Positions 1 to 10,428 of a DNA stretch of 41,822 bases are shown here, in pieces. Position 1 is the first letter of the stretch. Each line of letters opens with the position of its first letter. The position numbers and the translations under genes are program-made. This DNA is from Novipirellula caenicola (lineage in GTDB: Bacteria > Planctomycetota > Planctomycetia > Pirellulales > Pirellulaceae), in the NCBI RefSeq assembly GCF_039545035.1, contig NZ_BAABRO010000034.1:1-41822 (forward strand), in the 5' to 3' direction. The notes under the pieces were generated by a model that saw only the letters and a list, made by a program, of their open reading frames with translations, was not told the DNA's origin and did not search any database.

Positions 1-3000
1 TCCCGGCAGCCAACTACAACGGCAGTGACAGCTTCACCTACACGGTCAAGGACAACGACGGCCTGACCAGCAACGTGGCTACGGTTGAAATCAGCGTGAC
101 CGCAGTCAACGATACCCCGGTCGCCAATGACGACGCCTTCACCACCAACGAAGACGTTCAACTGAGCAACTCGGTGGCGGGTAACGACAGCGATGTCGAT
201 GGTCCTTCGGCCAGCTACAGCGTGACGACCGGCCCGACCAACGGCACGCTAGTGTTCAACAGTGATGGCACGTTTACCTACACACCGAACGCCAACTACA
301 CCGGCAGTGACACGTTCACATACGAGCGTAGCGATGGGGCGGCGGCTGACTCGGCAGTCGTGAACATCACGGTCACCAGCGTCAATGATGCTCCGGTCGC
401 GAAAGACTACGTAGCTCCACTTGCTCCTCTTCATGAAGACACAACGACGACAGGATTGAACTTTGGCATGATCCCGACGGAGTTGGTCACGGATGTGGAT
501 GACGCACCGGCAACGTTCGAGGCAGATCACTTTACGATAACGGGTGTCTCGATTGATGGCGGACCTGCGATCAGTCCTGCAGCAGCGGGAATCAGTGTCG
601 ATGGATCAGGCGATATCACAATTGACACGACGGTGGGAGCCTACCAAGGCTTGGCCGCTGGTGAGATAGTCAATGTGGTGGTGACGTTCGTAGTGGAAGA
701 CGCAGCAGGACTGAGCGACACCGGCACGGTGACGTTCCAGGTGACGGGTGCGAACGATGCTCCCGTGGCGGTCGGTGATGCGGCGCTGAGCACTCCTGAA
801 GACACCACTTTGACAATCAACCCTGCCTTGCTGTTGGCCAACGATAGCGATATCGATGGTGACACGCTGAGCATCACCGGTGTAAGTGCGGACAACGGTG
901 CCACTGCCGCGATTGTGGCTGGCAACATCGTGGTCACCCCGGCGGCCAATAGTACCGTCCCAATCACGCTGACCTATACGCTCAGCGACGGCACGACGAC
1001 CAGTTCGGCGACCGTGACGATCAACGTCACCGCGGTAAACGACGCTCCAACTGTGGATCAAGGGATTGCGACTCAGACCGCGACCGAAGGTGTATCCTTC
1101 AGCGTTGCAGTCCCGATCGATGCGTTTGCCGATGTCGATGGCGGTCCGTTGACCTACACGGCCACCGGTCTACCGAGCTGGATGAGCTTCGATGGCACGA
1201 CCTTTACCGGCATGCCTGCCAACGGCGATGTCGGTGGTACGATCACTGTTACAGCCAACGATGGTAATGGTGGAACGGTTAGTACGTCCTTCCTGCTAAG
1301 CGTTACCCCAGTCAATGACGCTCCTGTTGCAAACGCCCAGAGTGTCACGACTGCCGAAGATACGGCGAAGGTCATCGTGCTGGGTGCTAGCGATATCGAT
1401 GGTGATACGCTGACGTACAGTATCGTCAGCGGACCGACCAATGGCACGGTAACGATTGCAGGCAACGTGGCGACTTACACACCGAACGCGAACTACTTCG
1501 GCAGCGACAGCTTCTCGTTTAAAGTCAATGACGGCACAGTCGATTCGGCTGACGCCGTGGTGAGTATCGAGGTCACACCAGTGAACGATGCTCCAGTGGC
1601 TGAAGAGGATGCGATTACCACGACGGAAGACACAACGTTCCCCGCCAGCGGCACGTTTAATGTGCTGGCTAATGATACGGACGCCGAAGACGGGACGCCG
1701 ACAACGGTTTCGAAGGTCAACGGTAGTGCGACGAACTTCGGTATGGCCACGACCACGATTGGCGGCGGCAGCGTCACGATCTCTGCGACCGGTGTTCTGA
1801 CCTACGTTCCGAAGGCGAACTTCCATGGTGTCGATCAAGTGACCTACACGACAATCGATGCAGGGGGATTGACCAGTCAAGCGGTCGTCTACATCACCGT
1901 TACCAGTGTAAATGATGCTCCGGTAGTCAATCCGGTCGATCTGGGAACGATCAACGAAGGCTCGACGCGTATCTTCACCGCCACGCAATTGCTGGCGAAT
2001 TCAAGCGATGTCGATGCTGATACCTTGGCTGTATCGAACGTGACGGTGTCAGCGGCGGAAGGTACGATCAGCGGTAGCGGACCGTGGACGTTCACTCCAG
2101 CGGCTAGTTTCACGGGTCCGGTAACGATCAACTTTAATGTCACTGACGGAGTGATTCCATCACCAATCAGCACCACGGCTAGCTTGGTTGTCAATGCGAT
2201 CAACCACAATCCGGCTGCCGTGGATGACCTGTTCACGTCGGCAGTCGAAGATACCCCACTGACTGGAAATGTGCTCGCCGACAATGGTAGCGGTGCCGAT
2301 AGCGATCCCGACGGCAACACCATTACATCGACGCTGGTTCCTGGCAGCGGACCGCAGCATGGATCGGTGATTTTGGCTGGCAACGGTGATTTCACTTACA
2401 CACCAAATGCCAACTTCCACGGCACGGACTCGTTTACTTACATCCTTAGTGATGGTCAGGGTGGTACGGACACGGCGGTGGTCAGCATCACTGTCGCTGC
2501 TGTCAATGACGCCCCGGTGGCAGTCAACGACCACATCAGTACGACGCAGGACATTCCCGTCGACTTTAATGCGTTCGGTAACGATACCGACGTCGACGGT
2601 GATATGTTGACGATCACAGAGATCGAGTCGACAACGATCTCAGAAGCCGGCAACGCATTCATCTTGGGTGGTGAGGTGCAGTACGATCCCAACGGCATGA
2701 TTACCTTTGTGCCCACGCCGGGCTTCGTGGGAGTTACCAGTTTTACTTACACGGCTGCGGATCCGAGCGGAGCTGCGTCGACCGCGACGGTTACGATTTC
2801 GGTAGTCGGGGCAGGTGCGGTAAACCAATTGCCTGTCGCGGTGAATGATACGTTCACGACCGCTGAAGACACCGTCTTGACGGGCAATCTTCTGGATGCG
2901 AACCCGACGACAGCAGATTCGGATCCCGATGGCGATACGTTAACGACGGCGTTGTTGAGTACACCAAGCAAGGGATCGGTTACGATCCTGGCCAATGGTG

Positions 3001-5063
3001 ACTTCACCTACACCCCGTTTGCGAATCAGAACGGTTCGGACTCGTTTACCTATCGCTTGTCTGACGGACGCGGTGGGAATGCGACGGGAACGGTCAACAT
3101 CACGATTGATCCGGTTAATGACGCTCCAGTCGCTATTGACGCGGTGTTCGGCGTAGCTGAGAACGCGATGAACGGTGATTCGGTTGACTTCTACTTCAGC
3201 CAGGCAACCGATATCGATGGTGACGACCTGCTGTTCTCGATCTCCGATGGTGATACCAACCCGGCGAATGATGTGTTTGCGATTGACGCGTCGACCGGTG
3301 AAATCACTGTTCTGAACGGTTCGTTGCTTGATTACGAAACGCAGGCCACCTATGACTTGACTGTGACGGTGACCGACAACGCGTCTCCCACGCCAGCAAG
3401 CACAACGGCCACCGTGCGGATCAATGTTTCGGATATCAATGAAGTTCCCGTCGCCAATGATGATACGGTCAATGGCATCAACACTGCGGTTCACGCTTTC
3501 GACGTCCGTGTCAACGACTTTGATGTCGATGGTGATAATCTCACCGTGACTATGATTAACGGGGCGTCAGTGACGTTCCCTGCTTCGATTCCATTGCCGG
3601 GCGTGGGAACATTGGATCTAGTTGGGCCGGGCAACTTTAACTTTACGCCCAACGCCGGCTATACCGGAAGCTCGACATTCACGTACACCGTCAGTGACGG
3701 AACGTTAATCGATACGGCGACGGTGACTCTCAATATCACTTCGGGTAATACCGCCCCCGTTGCTAACACGGACAGCTACACGGTCAACGAAGATGGTGTG
3801 CTGATAGCGAACGATCCTGATGGGACGTTGACGCCCGGCAATCCGGGTGACAACGGCGTCTTGTTTAACGACATCGACGCTGATGGAGACACGCTTACAC
3901 CGGTGTTGTTGACGCCGCCAAGCAACGGCACGGCCTTGTTATTGGCCGATGGGCGATTGACGTACACGCCGAACGCCAATTTTGTTGGCACGGACTCCTT
4001 GACCTATCGTTTGCTTGATGGCCGTGGTGGCTCGGCGATCGGCACCGTGAACTTCACGGTGGTCGAAACCAACGACGCGCCACAAGTTACTGCATCGACG
4101 TTCAGTATTGCTGAAAACTCGGTGGGAGGTACAGTTGTAGGAACCGTCCTGGTGACGGATATTGATAGCCCTCCGCAGAATTTGAGTTATACTCTGATCG
4201 GTGCAGACGCAGCGTTGTTCGAGATTGATTCCGTGGGGCAGATCAAGGTTGCTGCTGGTGTTATCGCTGGAGACTTGAATTTCGAAATTAAACCCAAGTA
4301 CGAGTTCGAAGTGATGGTGACCGACGATGGCTCCAACCCAGGCCCGCTTTCGACGACGCAGTCGGTCAAGGTGACCCTCACCGATGTGGCTGAAGCTGGA
4401 CCGACGGTGACTGGGGTTTATGTTCGCTCGACCGCGTGGCATCCAGAATTGGCTGATATCCTGGACGACGGTAACTTCAACAACAATACGGACCGAGGTT
4501 ATGTGGTACCGATGGACAGCGATCAGTTAATGCCCTTACCTTGGATTAATCTGAATGAGGTCGTTCTACGGTTCGATGCGGACGTTAGTGCGAGTATCAG
4601 CGTCAACGATTTCCGTGTTTCGGGTATTGCTGGCGTACGAACAGATGAGACACCAGGTGTGATTCCACAAATTGAATCAGTTTCTGCGTCAGGAACCATT
4701 GTTCGGGTTCGCCTCAACCAAGCGTTAGACGCATCACAGTTCACGATCACTGCGGTGTCCACGGGTATTACCGATGCTCAAGGCAATACACTTGACGGCG
4801 AATGGACTCAAGCGTCGGCCGGGCAATTGGTATCTGGTAATGGTGTCGCGGGCGGGGATTTCTCATTCCGCTTAAACATCTTGCCGGGTGACGTCAATCA
4901 GGACGGCATAGTGAATTCGACGGACTCGGATTCAATCTCTGGATTTAGCTATAGCTTCGGTAATACAAACTATTCGATTTTCCGTGATGTCAATGGAGAT
5001 GCTAAGCAGGATACGACCGACAAGACCCGTATTTTGGAACGGGAAGGCTCCAAACTGTTTTAG
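1..5063 (+). CDS. Giant cadherin/Ig-like tandem-repeat surface protein with C-terminal dockerin (5'-truncated)
   Basis: The reading frame is open from base 3 to the stop at 5061-5063, so the gene begins before the window; a GTG at 75 is only an internal codon. The visible part has about 14 tandem modules of roughly 95-110 residues, each bounded by a linker of the VNDAPVA type and containing DxDGD and FTYTPNANFxG motifs, as in planctomycete 'tandem-95' / VCBS / cadherin-like proteins. Two modules (around 3120-3440 and 4080-4400) look like true cadherins, with an FxID..TGEI pattern. The last ~60 codons (from about 4880) form a dockerin-like pair of calcium loops, GDVNQDGIVNSTD and DVNGDAKQDTTD. 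No membrane anchor follows. An extracellular adhesive or matrix role is inferred from the family; the ligand is unknown. The following gene carries a cohesin-like body. Confidence 0.9.
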   Translation, partial: PAANYNGSDSFTYTVKDNDGLTSNVATVEISVTAVNDTPVANDDAFTTNEDVQLSNSVAGNDSDVDGPSASYSVTTGPTNGTLVFNSDGTFTYTPNANYTGSDTFTYERSDGAAADSAVVNITVTSVNDAPVAKDYVAPLAPLHEDTTTTGLNFGMIPTELVTDVDDAPATFEADHFTITGVSIDGGPAISPAAAGISVDGSGDITIDTTVGAYQGLAAGEIVNVVVTFVVEDAAGLSDTGTVTFQVTGANDAPVAVGDAALSTPEDTTLTINPALLLANDSDIDGDTLSITGVSADNGATAAIVAGNIVVTPAANSTVPITLTYTLSDGTTTSSATVTINVTAVNDAPTVDQGIATQTATEGVSFSVAVPIDAFADVDGGPLTYTATGLPSWMSFDGTTFTGMPANGDVGGTITVTANDGNGGTVSTSFLLSVTPVNDAPVANAQSVTTAEDTAKVIVLGASDIDGDTLTYSIVSGPTNGTVTIAGNVATYTPNANYFGSDSFSFKVNDGTVDSADAVVSIEVTPVNDAPVAEEDAITTTEDTTFPASGTFNVLANDTDAEDGTPTTVSKVNGSATNFGMATTTIGGGSVTISATGVLTYVPKANFHGVDQVTYTTIDAGGLTSQAVVYITVTSVNDAPVVNPVDLGTINEGSTRIFTATQLLANSSDVDADTLAVSNVTVSAAEGTISGSGPWTFTPAASFTGPVTINFNVTDGVIPSPISTTASLVVNAINHNPAAVDDLFTSAVEDTPLTGNVLADNGSGADSDPDGNTITSTLVPGSGPQHGSVILAGNGDFTYTPNANFHGTDSFTYILSDGQGGTDTAVVSITVAAVNDAPVAVNDHISTTQDIPVDFNAFGNDTDVDGDMLTITEIESTTISEAGNAFILGGEVQYDPNGMITFVPTPGFVGVTSFTYTAADPSGAASTATVTISVVGAGAVNQLPVAVNDTFTTAEDTVLTGNLLDANPTTADSDPDGDTLTTALLSTPSKGSVTILANGDFTYTPFANQNGSDSFTYRLSDGRGGNATGTVNITIDPVNDAPVAIDAVFGVAENAMNGDSVDFYFSQATDIDGDDLLFSISDGDTNPANDVFAIDASTGEITVLNGSLLDYETQATYDLTVTVTDNASPTPASTTATVRINVSDINEVPVANDDTVNGINTAVHAFDVRVNDFDVDGDNLTVTMINGASVTFPASIPLPGVGTLDLVGPGNFNFTPNAGYTGSSTFTYTVSDGTLIDTATVTLNITSGNTAPVANTDSYTVNEDGVLIANDPDGTLTPGNPGDNGVLFNDIDADGDTLTPVLLTPPSNGTALLLADGRLTYTPNANFVGTDSLTYRLLDGRGGSAIGTVNFTVVETNDAPQVTASTFSIAENSVGGTVVGTVLVTDIDSPPQNLSYTLIGADAALFEIDSVGQIKVAAGVIAGDLNFEIKPKYEFEVMVTDDGSNPGPLSTTQSVKVTLTDVAEAGPTVTGVYVRSTAWHPELADILDDGNFNNNTDRGYVVPMDSDQLMPLPWINLNEVVLRFDADVSASISVNDFRVSGIAGVRTDETPGVIPQIESVSASGTIVRVRLNQALDASQFTITAVSTGITDAQGNTLDGEWTQASAGQLVSGNGVAGGDFSFRLNILPGDVNQDGIVNSTDSDSISGFSYSFGNTNYSIFRDVNGDAKQDTTDKTRILEREGSKLF

Positions 5064-5105
5064 TAGCCCAATAAATTCAAGACTTCACAAATAGTTACTC
5101 TTTCG

Positions 5106-5825
5106 GTGTTTAAAATGTTGTCGATATACAAATCAGTGCTTCTACTATTAGCTTTGGTGACCCTTAATGTGCATCAGTTGGATGCTGCGTTCGTAGTGAA
5201 GATTGGTACAGGAGACCCACAGGTGATCCCAGCTGTCCAAGCAGGTGGCGCACCAATTGTGATTCCAGTCTCAATTTACTCCACTGAAGCATCGGGGCCA
5301 CGTACGCTGACGGGCTACAACTTGGGTTTTGACTTTGATACTACTGGCGTTGGGTATAGTGGTGTATTTACGGATTTCGGCGTTGTTTTTAATCCTACCT
5401 TCGCTGCGAATAGTGGTGCGTTACTGCCGGACCCGGATGCTGAGAACTTTGACTTCCAATTCGTGACTTCAGGTAACACTGGAGTGGATATTTTCCCGTA
5501 CAATTCACCGACAAACACCTTTCACTTGTTTGATTTGACTTTCAAGGCTTCTGCACTCGCCGCACCAGGTTTCTATGATTTTGTTTTCGAACCAAACGCA
5601 TCGCACCCCGGTGCATTTGGAGGATCTGACAACATTAACGTTGTTAATGGAACCTCAGTAGATGCTGTATCCCTTATCGCAGAAGGTGGTCAGTTTGAGG
5701 TTCAGAACGCCTCGGGGGTTCCTGAACCCAGTTCCATGCTGGCTTTGGCCGGGGTGTTCGCTGTCGGTGGCGTACGGCAGTGGCGGAAGAAGAGACGGGG
5801 AGCCGCGGAGCCGGCTGCTTGTTAA
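5106..5825 (+). CDS. PEP-CTERM-anchored exported protein with cohesin-like body
   Basis: The 239-residue product starts at GTG 5106 or, three codons on, ATG 5115. It has a hydrophobic signal peptide (SVLLLLALVTLNVHQ, cleavage probably near DAA). The C-terminus is a PEP-CTERM sorting signal: VPEPSS, a short hydrophobic helix (MLALAGVFAVGGV), then a basic tail (RQWRKKRRG). Such signals are processed by exosortases; none is encoded here. The body begins with a VIPVSIYS strand followed by LTGYNLGFDFD and ends with an LFDLTFKAS strand, which resembles the strand order of cohesin domains (my reading by eye, not a search result). It lies 42 bases after the dockerin-ended giant gene on the same strand, so a cohesin-dockerin partnership is possible. 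Confidence is high for an exported PEP-CTERM protein and low for the cohesin assignment. Confidence 0.8.
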   Translation: MFKMLSIYKSVLLLLALVTLNVHQLDAAFVVKIGTGDPQVIPAVQAGGAPIVIPVSIYSTEASGPRTLTGYNLGFDFDTTGVGYSGVFTDFGVVFNPTFAANSGALLPDPDAENFDFQFVTSGNTGVDIFPYNSPTNTFHLFDLTFKASALAAPGFYDFVFEPNASHPGAFGGSDNINVVNGTSVDAVSLIAEGGQFEVQNASGVPEPSSMLALAGVFAVGGVRQWRKKRRGAAEPAAC

Positions 5826-5901
5826 CACGAGACTGGTAATTTGACAGTGGCGGAGTAAGCTTGAGATCCTTCACTACTTCGCTCTCCTTGTCTGAACTCC
5901 C

Positions 5902-6750
5902 TTGCTCCGTTTTGCACCTCGAATCGTCCTGGTCGTTCTATGCGTCGCGGCGATTGCGCCGCGAGCGGATGCGGGGCTGGTGATCGAGGTTGATTTCAGC
6001 GGTGATTCCCAGTATCAGGCGGCATTTGACCGCGCGGCAATGACCTGGCAGTCGCTGCTGGTTGGCTACCAGGATGGCTTTATTCTCAACACAAGCCAGG
6101 GTAGTTCTGCCACCCACAACCAAGCTCTGAGCAACGTCTTTATTGATGCGTCGGTCGAATACATTGATGGATCGGGTTCGGTCCTAGGAAGCGCTGGCCC
6201 AACTGCCATCGGCGTCGACTCATCCGGCTTTACACTCGCTACCGATGGGTTGATGAGGTTTGATTCTGCCGACATCGGTGGACTCTCCGAAAGCCAAATT
6301 GATAGTCTGATTCTGCACGAGATGGCTCACGTGCTTGGCTTCGGAACGCTGTGGACAAGTAACGGCGTATACGTCAATGGTTCTGGTGAATTCACCGGCG
6401 CTAATGCCACGGCGGCTTGGCAATCGGAGTTCGGACAAGTAGGGACTCCGGATGTGGAACTTGGCGGTGGTGCCGGTACCGCGAACGGCCACTGGAACGA
6501 GCCGGACGGAGGCGGAGCATTGTCGGGCATCACCGATGCGATGGGCCGCGACTTGACGTTCGAGCTGATGACCGGATGGCTGAACCCAGGTTCGTTCATT
6601 AGCGAGATGACGGTGGCTTCGTTTCGGGATATTGGATTTTCGGCGCAGGCGACCTCGGTTCCTGAACCGGCTGCGGCTGGATGGATGTCGGCCGTTACCA
6701 TCGTGATCGTCGGTGTCAGACGGCGTCAACGACGACTTCGAACCGAGTGA
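5902..6750 (+). CDS. PEP-CTERM zinc metalloprotease, leishmanolysin/M10-like
   Basis: The start is TTG 5902; an in-frame TGA at 5893 excludes a longer product, and the TTG is followed directly by a good signal peptide (RIVLVVLCVAAIAPRADA). The catalytic site is the metzincin-type HEMAHVLGFGTLW (about residues 139-151), with the two histidines and glutamate of HExxH, a later histidine in GHWNEP as likely third zinc ligand, and ELMTGW as the Met-turn, as in leishmanolysin-like peptidases. The C-terminus is a PEP-CTERM signal (VPEPAAAGW, a hydrophobic stretch, then RRRQRRLR). It would act outside the inner membrane, probably held at the envelope until an exosortase releases or transfers it. The gene is 76 bases after another PEP-CTERM gene and may be co-transcribed with it. 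Its substrate is unknown. Confidence 0.88.
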   Translation: MLRFAPRIVLVVLCVAAIAPRADAGLVIEVDFSGDSQYQAAFDRAAMTWQSLLVGYQDGFILNTSQGSSATHNQALSNVFIDASVEYIDGSGSVLGSAGPTAIGVDSSGFTLATDGLMRFDSADIGGLSESQIDSLILHEMAHVLGFGTLWTSNGVYVNGSGEFTGANATAAWQSEFGQVGTPDVELGGGAGTANGHWNEPDGGGALSGITDAMGRDLTFELMTGWLNPGSFISEMTVASFRDIGFSAQATSVPEPAAAGWMSAVTIVIVGVRRRQRRLRTE

Positions 6751-6888
6751 TCAATCAGCTATGCGTCCACCATGACGAGGCGATCGCCTCAAACCCGCGA
6801 CGAGAACGCCGCGGGGACGGCACCGCACCGCACCGAAAAACAACGCAAATCATTGCGGGCGTACGACTTACGGCCCCACACAGCACGC

Positions 6889-6919
6889 TTGCACTTTGGC
6901 TCTATAGATTGTGTATAAT
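6889..6919 (+). promoter_or_regulatory. Candidate promoter upstream of the DUF1549/DUF1553 gene
   Basis: A perfect TATAAT at 6914-6919 is preceded by TTGCAC at 6889-6894. The spacing is 19 bases, which is longer than the usual 17. It lies about 210 bases before the start of the next gene. This is consensus matching by eye only. Confidence 0.35.
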
Positions 6920-6993
6920 CGGGGGCGGCGGAGTTGGCGGGTTTGGCTGGCCTCGGCCGTTCCTGCCTTTCCATCGTGCAAAAGATGGTAGTT

Positions 6994-7008
6994 GATCGCT
7001 TTGCGATC
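6994..7008. repeat. Palindrome GATCGC-ttt-GCGATC
   Basis: A perfect 6-bp inverted repeat with a 3-base loop. The same arms recur at 7080-7094 and 10382-10396, both just before genes of the DUF1549/DUF1501 pair. Confidence 0.65.
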
Positions 7009-7079
7009 CATACGCGGTGACGCCTGGAAACGCTTCGATCACCGAGCGAGCAACGACCATGTGATTGCAAAAACGTGAT

Positions 7080-7094
7080 GATCGCGGAGCGATC
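7080..7094. repeat. Palindrome GATCGC-gga-GCGATC
   Basis: Second copy of the palindrome, 33 bases before the GTG of the DUF1549/DUF1553 gene. The copy at 10382-10396 is identical over all 15 bases and both are followed by AACG. It could be a short dispersed repeat or an operator; the sequence does not decide this. Confidence 0.65.
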
Positions 7095-7127
7095 AACGTC
7101 CATGCCCACCTTTAACGGTTCCTACCT

Positions 7128-10100
7128 GTGTATCGAATTCCGCTTGCCCTCTTTGTTGGCCTGCTTGTCTGCGGAAGTGCTGTTGCTCAACCGCCCTCTC
7201 GCGAACAACTCGATCGGTTTGAAATCCATGTGCGTCCGACACTGACGCGGCACTGCATTGCGTGTCACGGCGAGTCCAAGCAAGAAGGTGGGCTGCGGTT
7301 GACGTCGCTCGAGGATTTACTCGAGGGCGGCGATTCGGGGCCAGCCATCGTCATCGGCAACCCCGACGAAAGCTTGCTGATCGAGGCTCTGCGGTACGAG
7401 TCGTTCGAGATGCCGCCTGAAGAACCACTCGAAAACGAGCTGATCAGCGGACTGGTGGATTGGATCGCCGATGGCGCCACTTGGCCCGCGGGCGTCGTGT
7501 TGCAACCGCCGCCGAAAATCAGCGATGAGGACCGTGCTTGGTGGTGTTACCAACCGATCACCGATCCTCAACCTCCCGCCATCAAAGATGATCAGTGGTG
7601 CCGTGGCGATCTAGACCGTTTCATCCTGGCACGACTTGAAAATGCGAACATCGGTCCCGCTTTCGAAGCCGATCCACACACATTGGTTCGCCGCATCCAT
7701 TTCGCGATCACGGGTTTGCCACCCGACGCCGCGGCGATGCAAGCGGCCAGTTCGCCCGATTTTGACTACGTGGCGATGGTCGATGATTTGCTGCAAAGCG
7801 AAGCGTACGGAGAGAACCAAGCACGGTTCTGGTTGGACCTGGTTCGCTATGCTGATTCCGATGGCTACCGTGCCGATCATGCACGGCCTGATGCCCATCA
7901 CTACCGCGACTATGTGATTCGATCGTTTAACGAAGACAAGCCATACGATCGCTTCATTCGCGAACAATTGGCTGGCGACGAAATTGACCCTGGCAATCGT
8001 GATGCCCACGTCGCGACGATGTACATGCGACATTGGATCTATGAACACAACCAACGCGATGTCGAGACGCAGTGGCATGAAATTCTGCACGACATCACCG
8101 AAACGACCAGCGACGTCTTTCTCGCTCAAGGATTGAAGTGTGCTCGATGCCACGATCACAAATTTGATCCGCTGTTGCAAAAAGACTTCTTTCGCATGAA
8201 GGCCTTCTTCGCTGCGTTTCAACCGGCCGAGGATCATCCGGTCGCCGACGCCGAGACACGCCGAATCTATCAACAGCAATACGCCAAGTGGGAGGCGGCG
8301 ACGGCCGACATTCGCGAGCGACTGAGGGAGATCGAATACCCGGTCGCGATTCAACACGCGACACGCGAGAAGGCGGACAAATTCATCGACGAAATCAAAG
8401 CGATGATCCACAAACGGCCGCACGAACGGACTCCCTATGAACACCAAATCGCATCGCTCGCCGAGCGGCAATTTGATTTACCCTACGACAAGTTGTCCCA
8501 GTGGCTCAGCGAAGAACAGGAAGCGGAACGGCAAGCACTGCAAAAACAGTTGGCGGAGTTCGATTCGCTGAAACCCAAACCGCTGCCGACCATCGACTTC
8601 GTCGGCAGCGACGTCGGTCCGGTCGCTCCGGTGACGTACATTCTGGACGACAAAGACAAAACGCCGATCGCTCCTGGGTTCATCACCTTGCTGGACGAAA
8701 GTGACGCCGAGATCACGCCGCCGCCTGCATCGCTGCGTTCGACCGGACGCCGCACGGCGCTTGCCGAATGGATTGCCAGTCCCGATAACCCGCTCACCGC
8801 TCGCGTGATCGTCAACCGTATCTGGCAACAGCACTTTGGCACTGGACTGGTTGAAACATCCAGCGACTTTGGACGATTAGGGATCCCGCCAACGCATCCG
8901 CTACTGTTGGATTGGCTCGCGTCGCGGTTCATCGAAGAAGGTTGGAGCCTGAAGAAGCTGCACCGCCGCATCCTGTTGTCCGCGACCTACCGCCAAACGT
9001 CGCTGCGTCCGCTGGATGATGCACTTGCCGCTGCCGACCCGAACAATCAACTATTATGGCGGATGAACCCGCGGCGGTTGTCGGGTGAGGAGATCAACGA
9101 CGCGGTGTTGATTGCCAGCGGTGAACTAAAATCGAAGAAGCGAGCGATTTACAAAACGGTCCGCCGCAATTCGCCGGATCCGTTGCTGGCGGCCTTTGAC
9201 GCTCCGGATCGTATCCGCAGCGTCGGCAAACGCCACCGTACCACGACGTCGCCGCAAGCATTGTTATTGAGTAATGGATCATGGTCGCACGACCGGGCAG
9301 CGGCGATCAGCAAACGCTTTGCGCGTAGCGGTGACGACGAAATGTTGATCGCCAATGTCTATCAATCGTTGCTAAATCGCCCACCGAGCCTGGACGAAGT
9401 GCAAATGGCGATGGAGTTTCTCGACCACTATGCGGCTGCCACCGAGGACGAACCGGGTGAAAAGATCGAAACCTTGGTATCGATGCCCACCACAACCGGC
9501 ACCGCGGTCGACTTGAAACCAGGCGGTCCGATCCGCATGAGTTTGGCGACGTCGAAAGAGCTGCCCGATGGTGATTTTACGGTCGAAGCGGTCGTGTTGT
9601 TGCGATCGCTGTACAAAGACGCCAACGTCCGCACGATCGTCGGTCATTGGAACGGCAGTCCGAAACGTGCAGGTTGGTCTTTTGGAGTCACATCGGCAAA
9701 AAGCGCTTACAAACCTCGCAATTTGATCCTGCAATTGGTCGGCAAGACTGCCACGGGTGACGAGCTTCATTACGAAGTTGTCGCTTCGAATTTGCGTCCC
9801 GAACTCAATAAACCGTACTACGTCGCCGCCAGCGTCAAGCTTGACGACACGTCGGAAAAGGGGATCACGTTCTACATGCGTGATTTGACAGACAAAAACG
9901 CGAAGCTACAGGTCGCACACGCGAAACATTCGGTCATCAAAGAGATTCGGCCTGAGAACGATTTGACGATCGGGGATCGATTCGGCAAACATCAATGGGA
10001 TGGATTGATCGACAGTATTCGCATCGAAGCCAGAGCACGCGATTTGTCCAAAGTCGCTCAGGCCGATTCACCCGAGGGGCTTCCGAACTATGTGATTGAT

Positions 10101-10265
10101 TGGCAGTTCGAGAATAAAGACAGCATCGGTTTTGATTCATCGGGTAACAAGCATCACGCTTGGGCAAGTATCAAAAATTCGACAGTTGCTCCGCCAAGCG
10201 ACCGGGCTCGCGTGGCGTTGGTGCACGCGTTGTTGAATTCGAACGAATTTATTTATGTCGATTAA
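7128..10265 (+). CDS. PSCyt1/DUF1549/DUF1553 planctomycete protein with inserted LamG-like domain
   Basis: The 1045-residue product starts at GTG 7128, giving a signal peptide ([17 protein letters not shown]). Order of domains: a planctomycete cytochrome c-like segment (about 36-100) with CIACHG at 43-48 and the methionine-bearing [11 protein letters not shown]1549 (about 165-365) with a second heme-like CARCH at 338-342; DUF1553 (from about 540, [20 protein letters not shown]); and a LamG/concanavalin-like insert (about 790-1000). The final residues return to the DUF1553 end, [12 protein letters not shown]. The two CxxCH motifs suggest covalent heme, so an exported redox role is likely, but the family's reaction is not established. 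It forms the usual pair with the DUF1501 gene 163 bases downstream. The LamG-like insert suggests binding of a carbohydrate or other surface ligand. Confidence 0.92.
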   Translation: MYRIPLALFVGLLVCGSAVAQPPSREQLDRFEIHVRPTLTRHCIACHGESKQEGGLRLTSLEDLLEGGDSGPAIVIGNPDESLLIEALRYESFEMPPEEPLENELISGLVDWIADGATWPAGVVLQPPPKISDEDRAWWCYQPITDPQPPAIKDDQWCRGDLDRFILARLENANIGPAFEADPHTLVRRIHFAITGLPPDAAAMQAASSPDFDYVAMVDDLLQSEAYGENQARFWLDLVRYADSDGYRADHARPDAHHYRDYVIRSFNEDKPYDRFIREQLAGDEIDPGNRDAHVATMYMRHWIYEHNQRDVETQWHEILHDITETTSDVFLAQGLKCARCHDHKFDPLLQKDFFRMKAFFAAFQPAEDHPVADAETRRIYQQQYAKWEAATADIRERLREIEYPVAIQHATREKADKFIDEIKAMIHKRPHERTPYEHQIASLAERQFDLPYDKLSQWLSEEQEAERQALQKQLAEFDSLKPKPLPTIDFVGSDVGPVAPVTYILDDKDKTPIAPGFITLLDESDAEITPPPASLRSTGRRTALAEWIASPDNPLTARVIVNRIWQQHFGTGLVETSSDFGRLGIPPTHPLLLDWLASRFIEEGWSLKKLHRRILLSATYRQTSLRPLDDALAAADPNNQLLWRMNPRRLSGEEINDAVLIASGELKSKKRAIYKTVRRNSPDPLLAAFDAPDRIRSVGKRHRTTTSPQALLLSNGSWSHDRAAAISKRFARSGDDEMLIANVYQSLLNRPPSLDEVQMAMEFLDHYAAATEDEPGEKIETLVSMPTTTGTAVDLKPGGPIRMSLATSKELPDGDFTVEAVVLLRSLYKDANVRTIVGHWNGSPKRAGWSFGVTSAKSAYKPRNLILQLVGKTATGDELHYEVVASNLRPELNKPYYVAASVKLDDTSEKGITFYMRDLTDKNAKLQVAHAKHSVIKEIRPENDLTIGDRFGKHQWDGLIDSIRIEARARDLSKVAQADSPEGLPNYVIDWQFENKDSIGFDSSGNKHHAWASIKNSTVAPPSDRARVALVHALLNSNEFIYVD

Positions 10266-10272
10266 CAAGTGG

Positions 10273-10296
10273 CGTAGTGGATCTTGCTAAAGATCC
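10273..10296 (-). repeat. Dispersed hairpin repeat (GGATCTTTAGCAAGATCC family), copy 1
   Basis: Read on the minus strand this is GGATCTTTAGCAAGATCC followed by ACTACG; the arms GGATCTT/AAGATCC form a 7-bp hairpin with a TAGC loop. It starts 8 bases after the DUF1553 stop. Two copies in the other orientation occur at 23436-23464 and 23471-23499. It could act as a weak transcription end signal here. Confidence 0.75.
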
Positions 10297-10381
10297 CGCG
10301 TGTGGAACGATGACGAGACAGCTTCATTCGACGTCCCGAGCGGCTAGCGAGTCGAGGTGGCGTTAAGAACCAAGGCGTTGA

Positions 10382-10396
10382 GATCGCGGAGCGATC
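10382..10396. repeat. Palindrome GATCGC-gga-GCGATC
   Basis: Third copy of the palindrome, 32 bases before the ATG of the DUF1501 gene and identical to the copy at 7080-7094. Confidence 0.65.
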
Positions 10397-10428
10397 AACG
10401 ACAAGTAAACCGAAAGAGGAAACGTGCA

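Larger units (their letters stand above)
6751..7127. other. 377-bp gene-free stretch with candidate promoter and palindromes
   Basis: No credible gene is seen here. The stretch holds a candidate sigma-70-type promoter (6889-6919) and two short palindromes of the form GATCGCnnnGCGATC (6994-7008 and 7080-7094), listed separately. It separates the PEP-CTERM genes from the DUF1549/DUF1553 gene. Confidence 0.6.

Noticed and set aside
249-4762. Long antisense frames under the first repeat gene
   Set aside because: They mirror the codon bias of the sense gene and show no family features.
75-5063. GTG 75 as the true start of the first gene
   Set aside because: The same frame is open to the window edge and the upstream codons continue the repeat module (NYNGSDSFTYTV), so the gene is 5'-truncated by the window.
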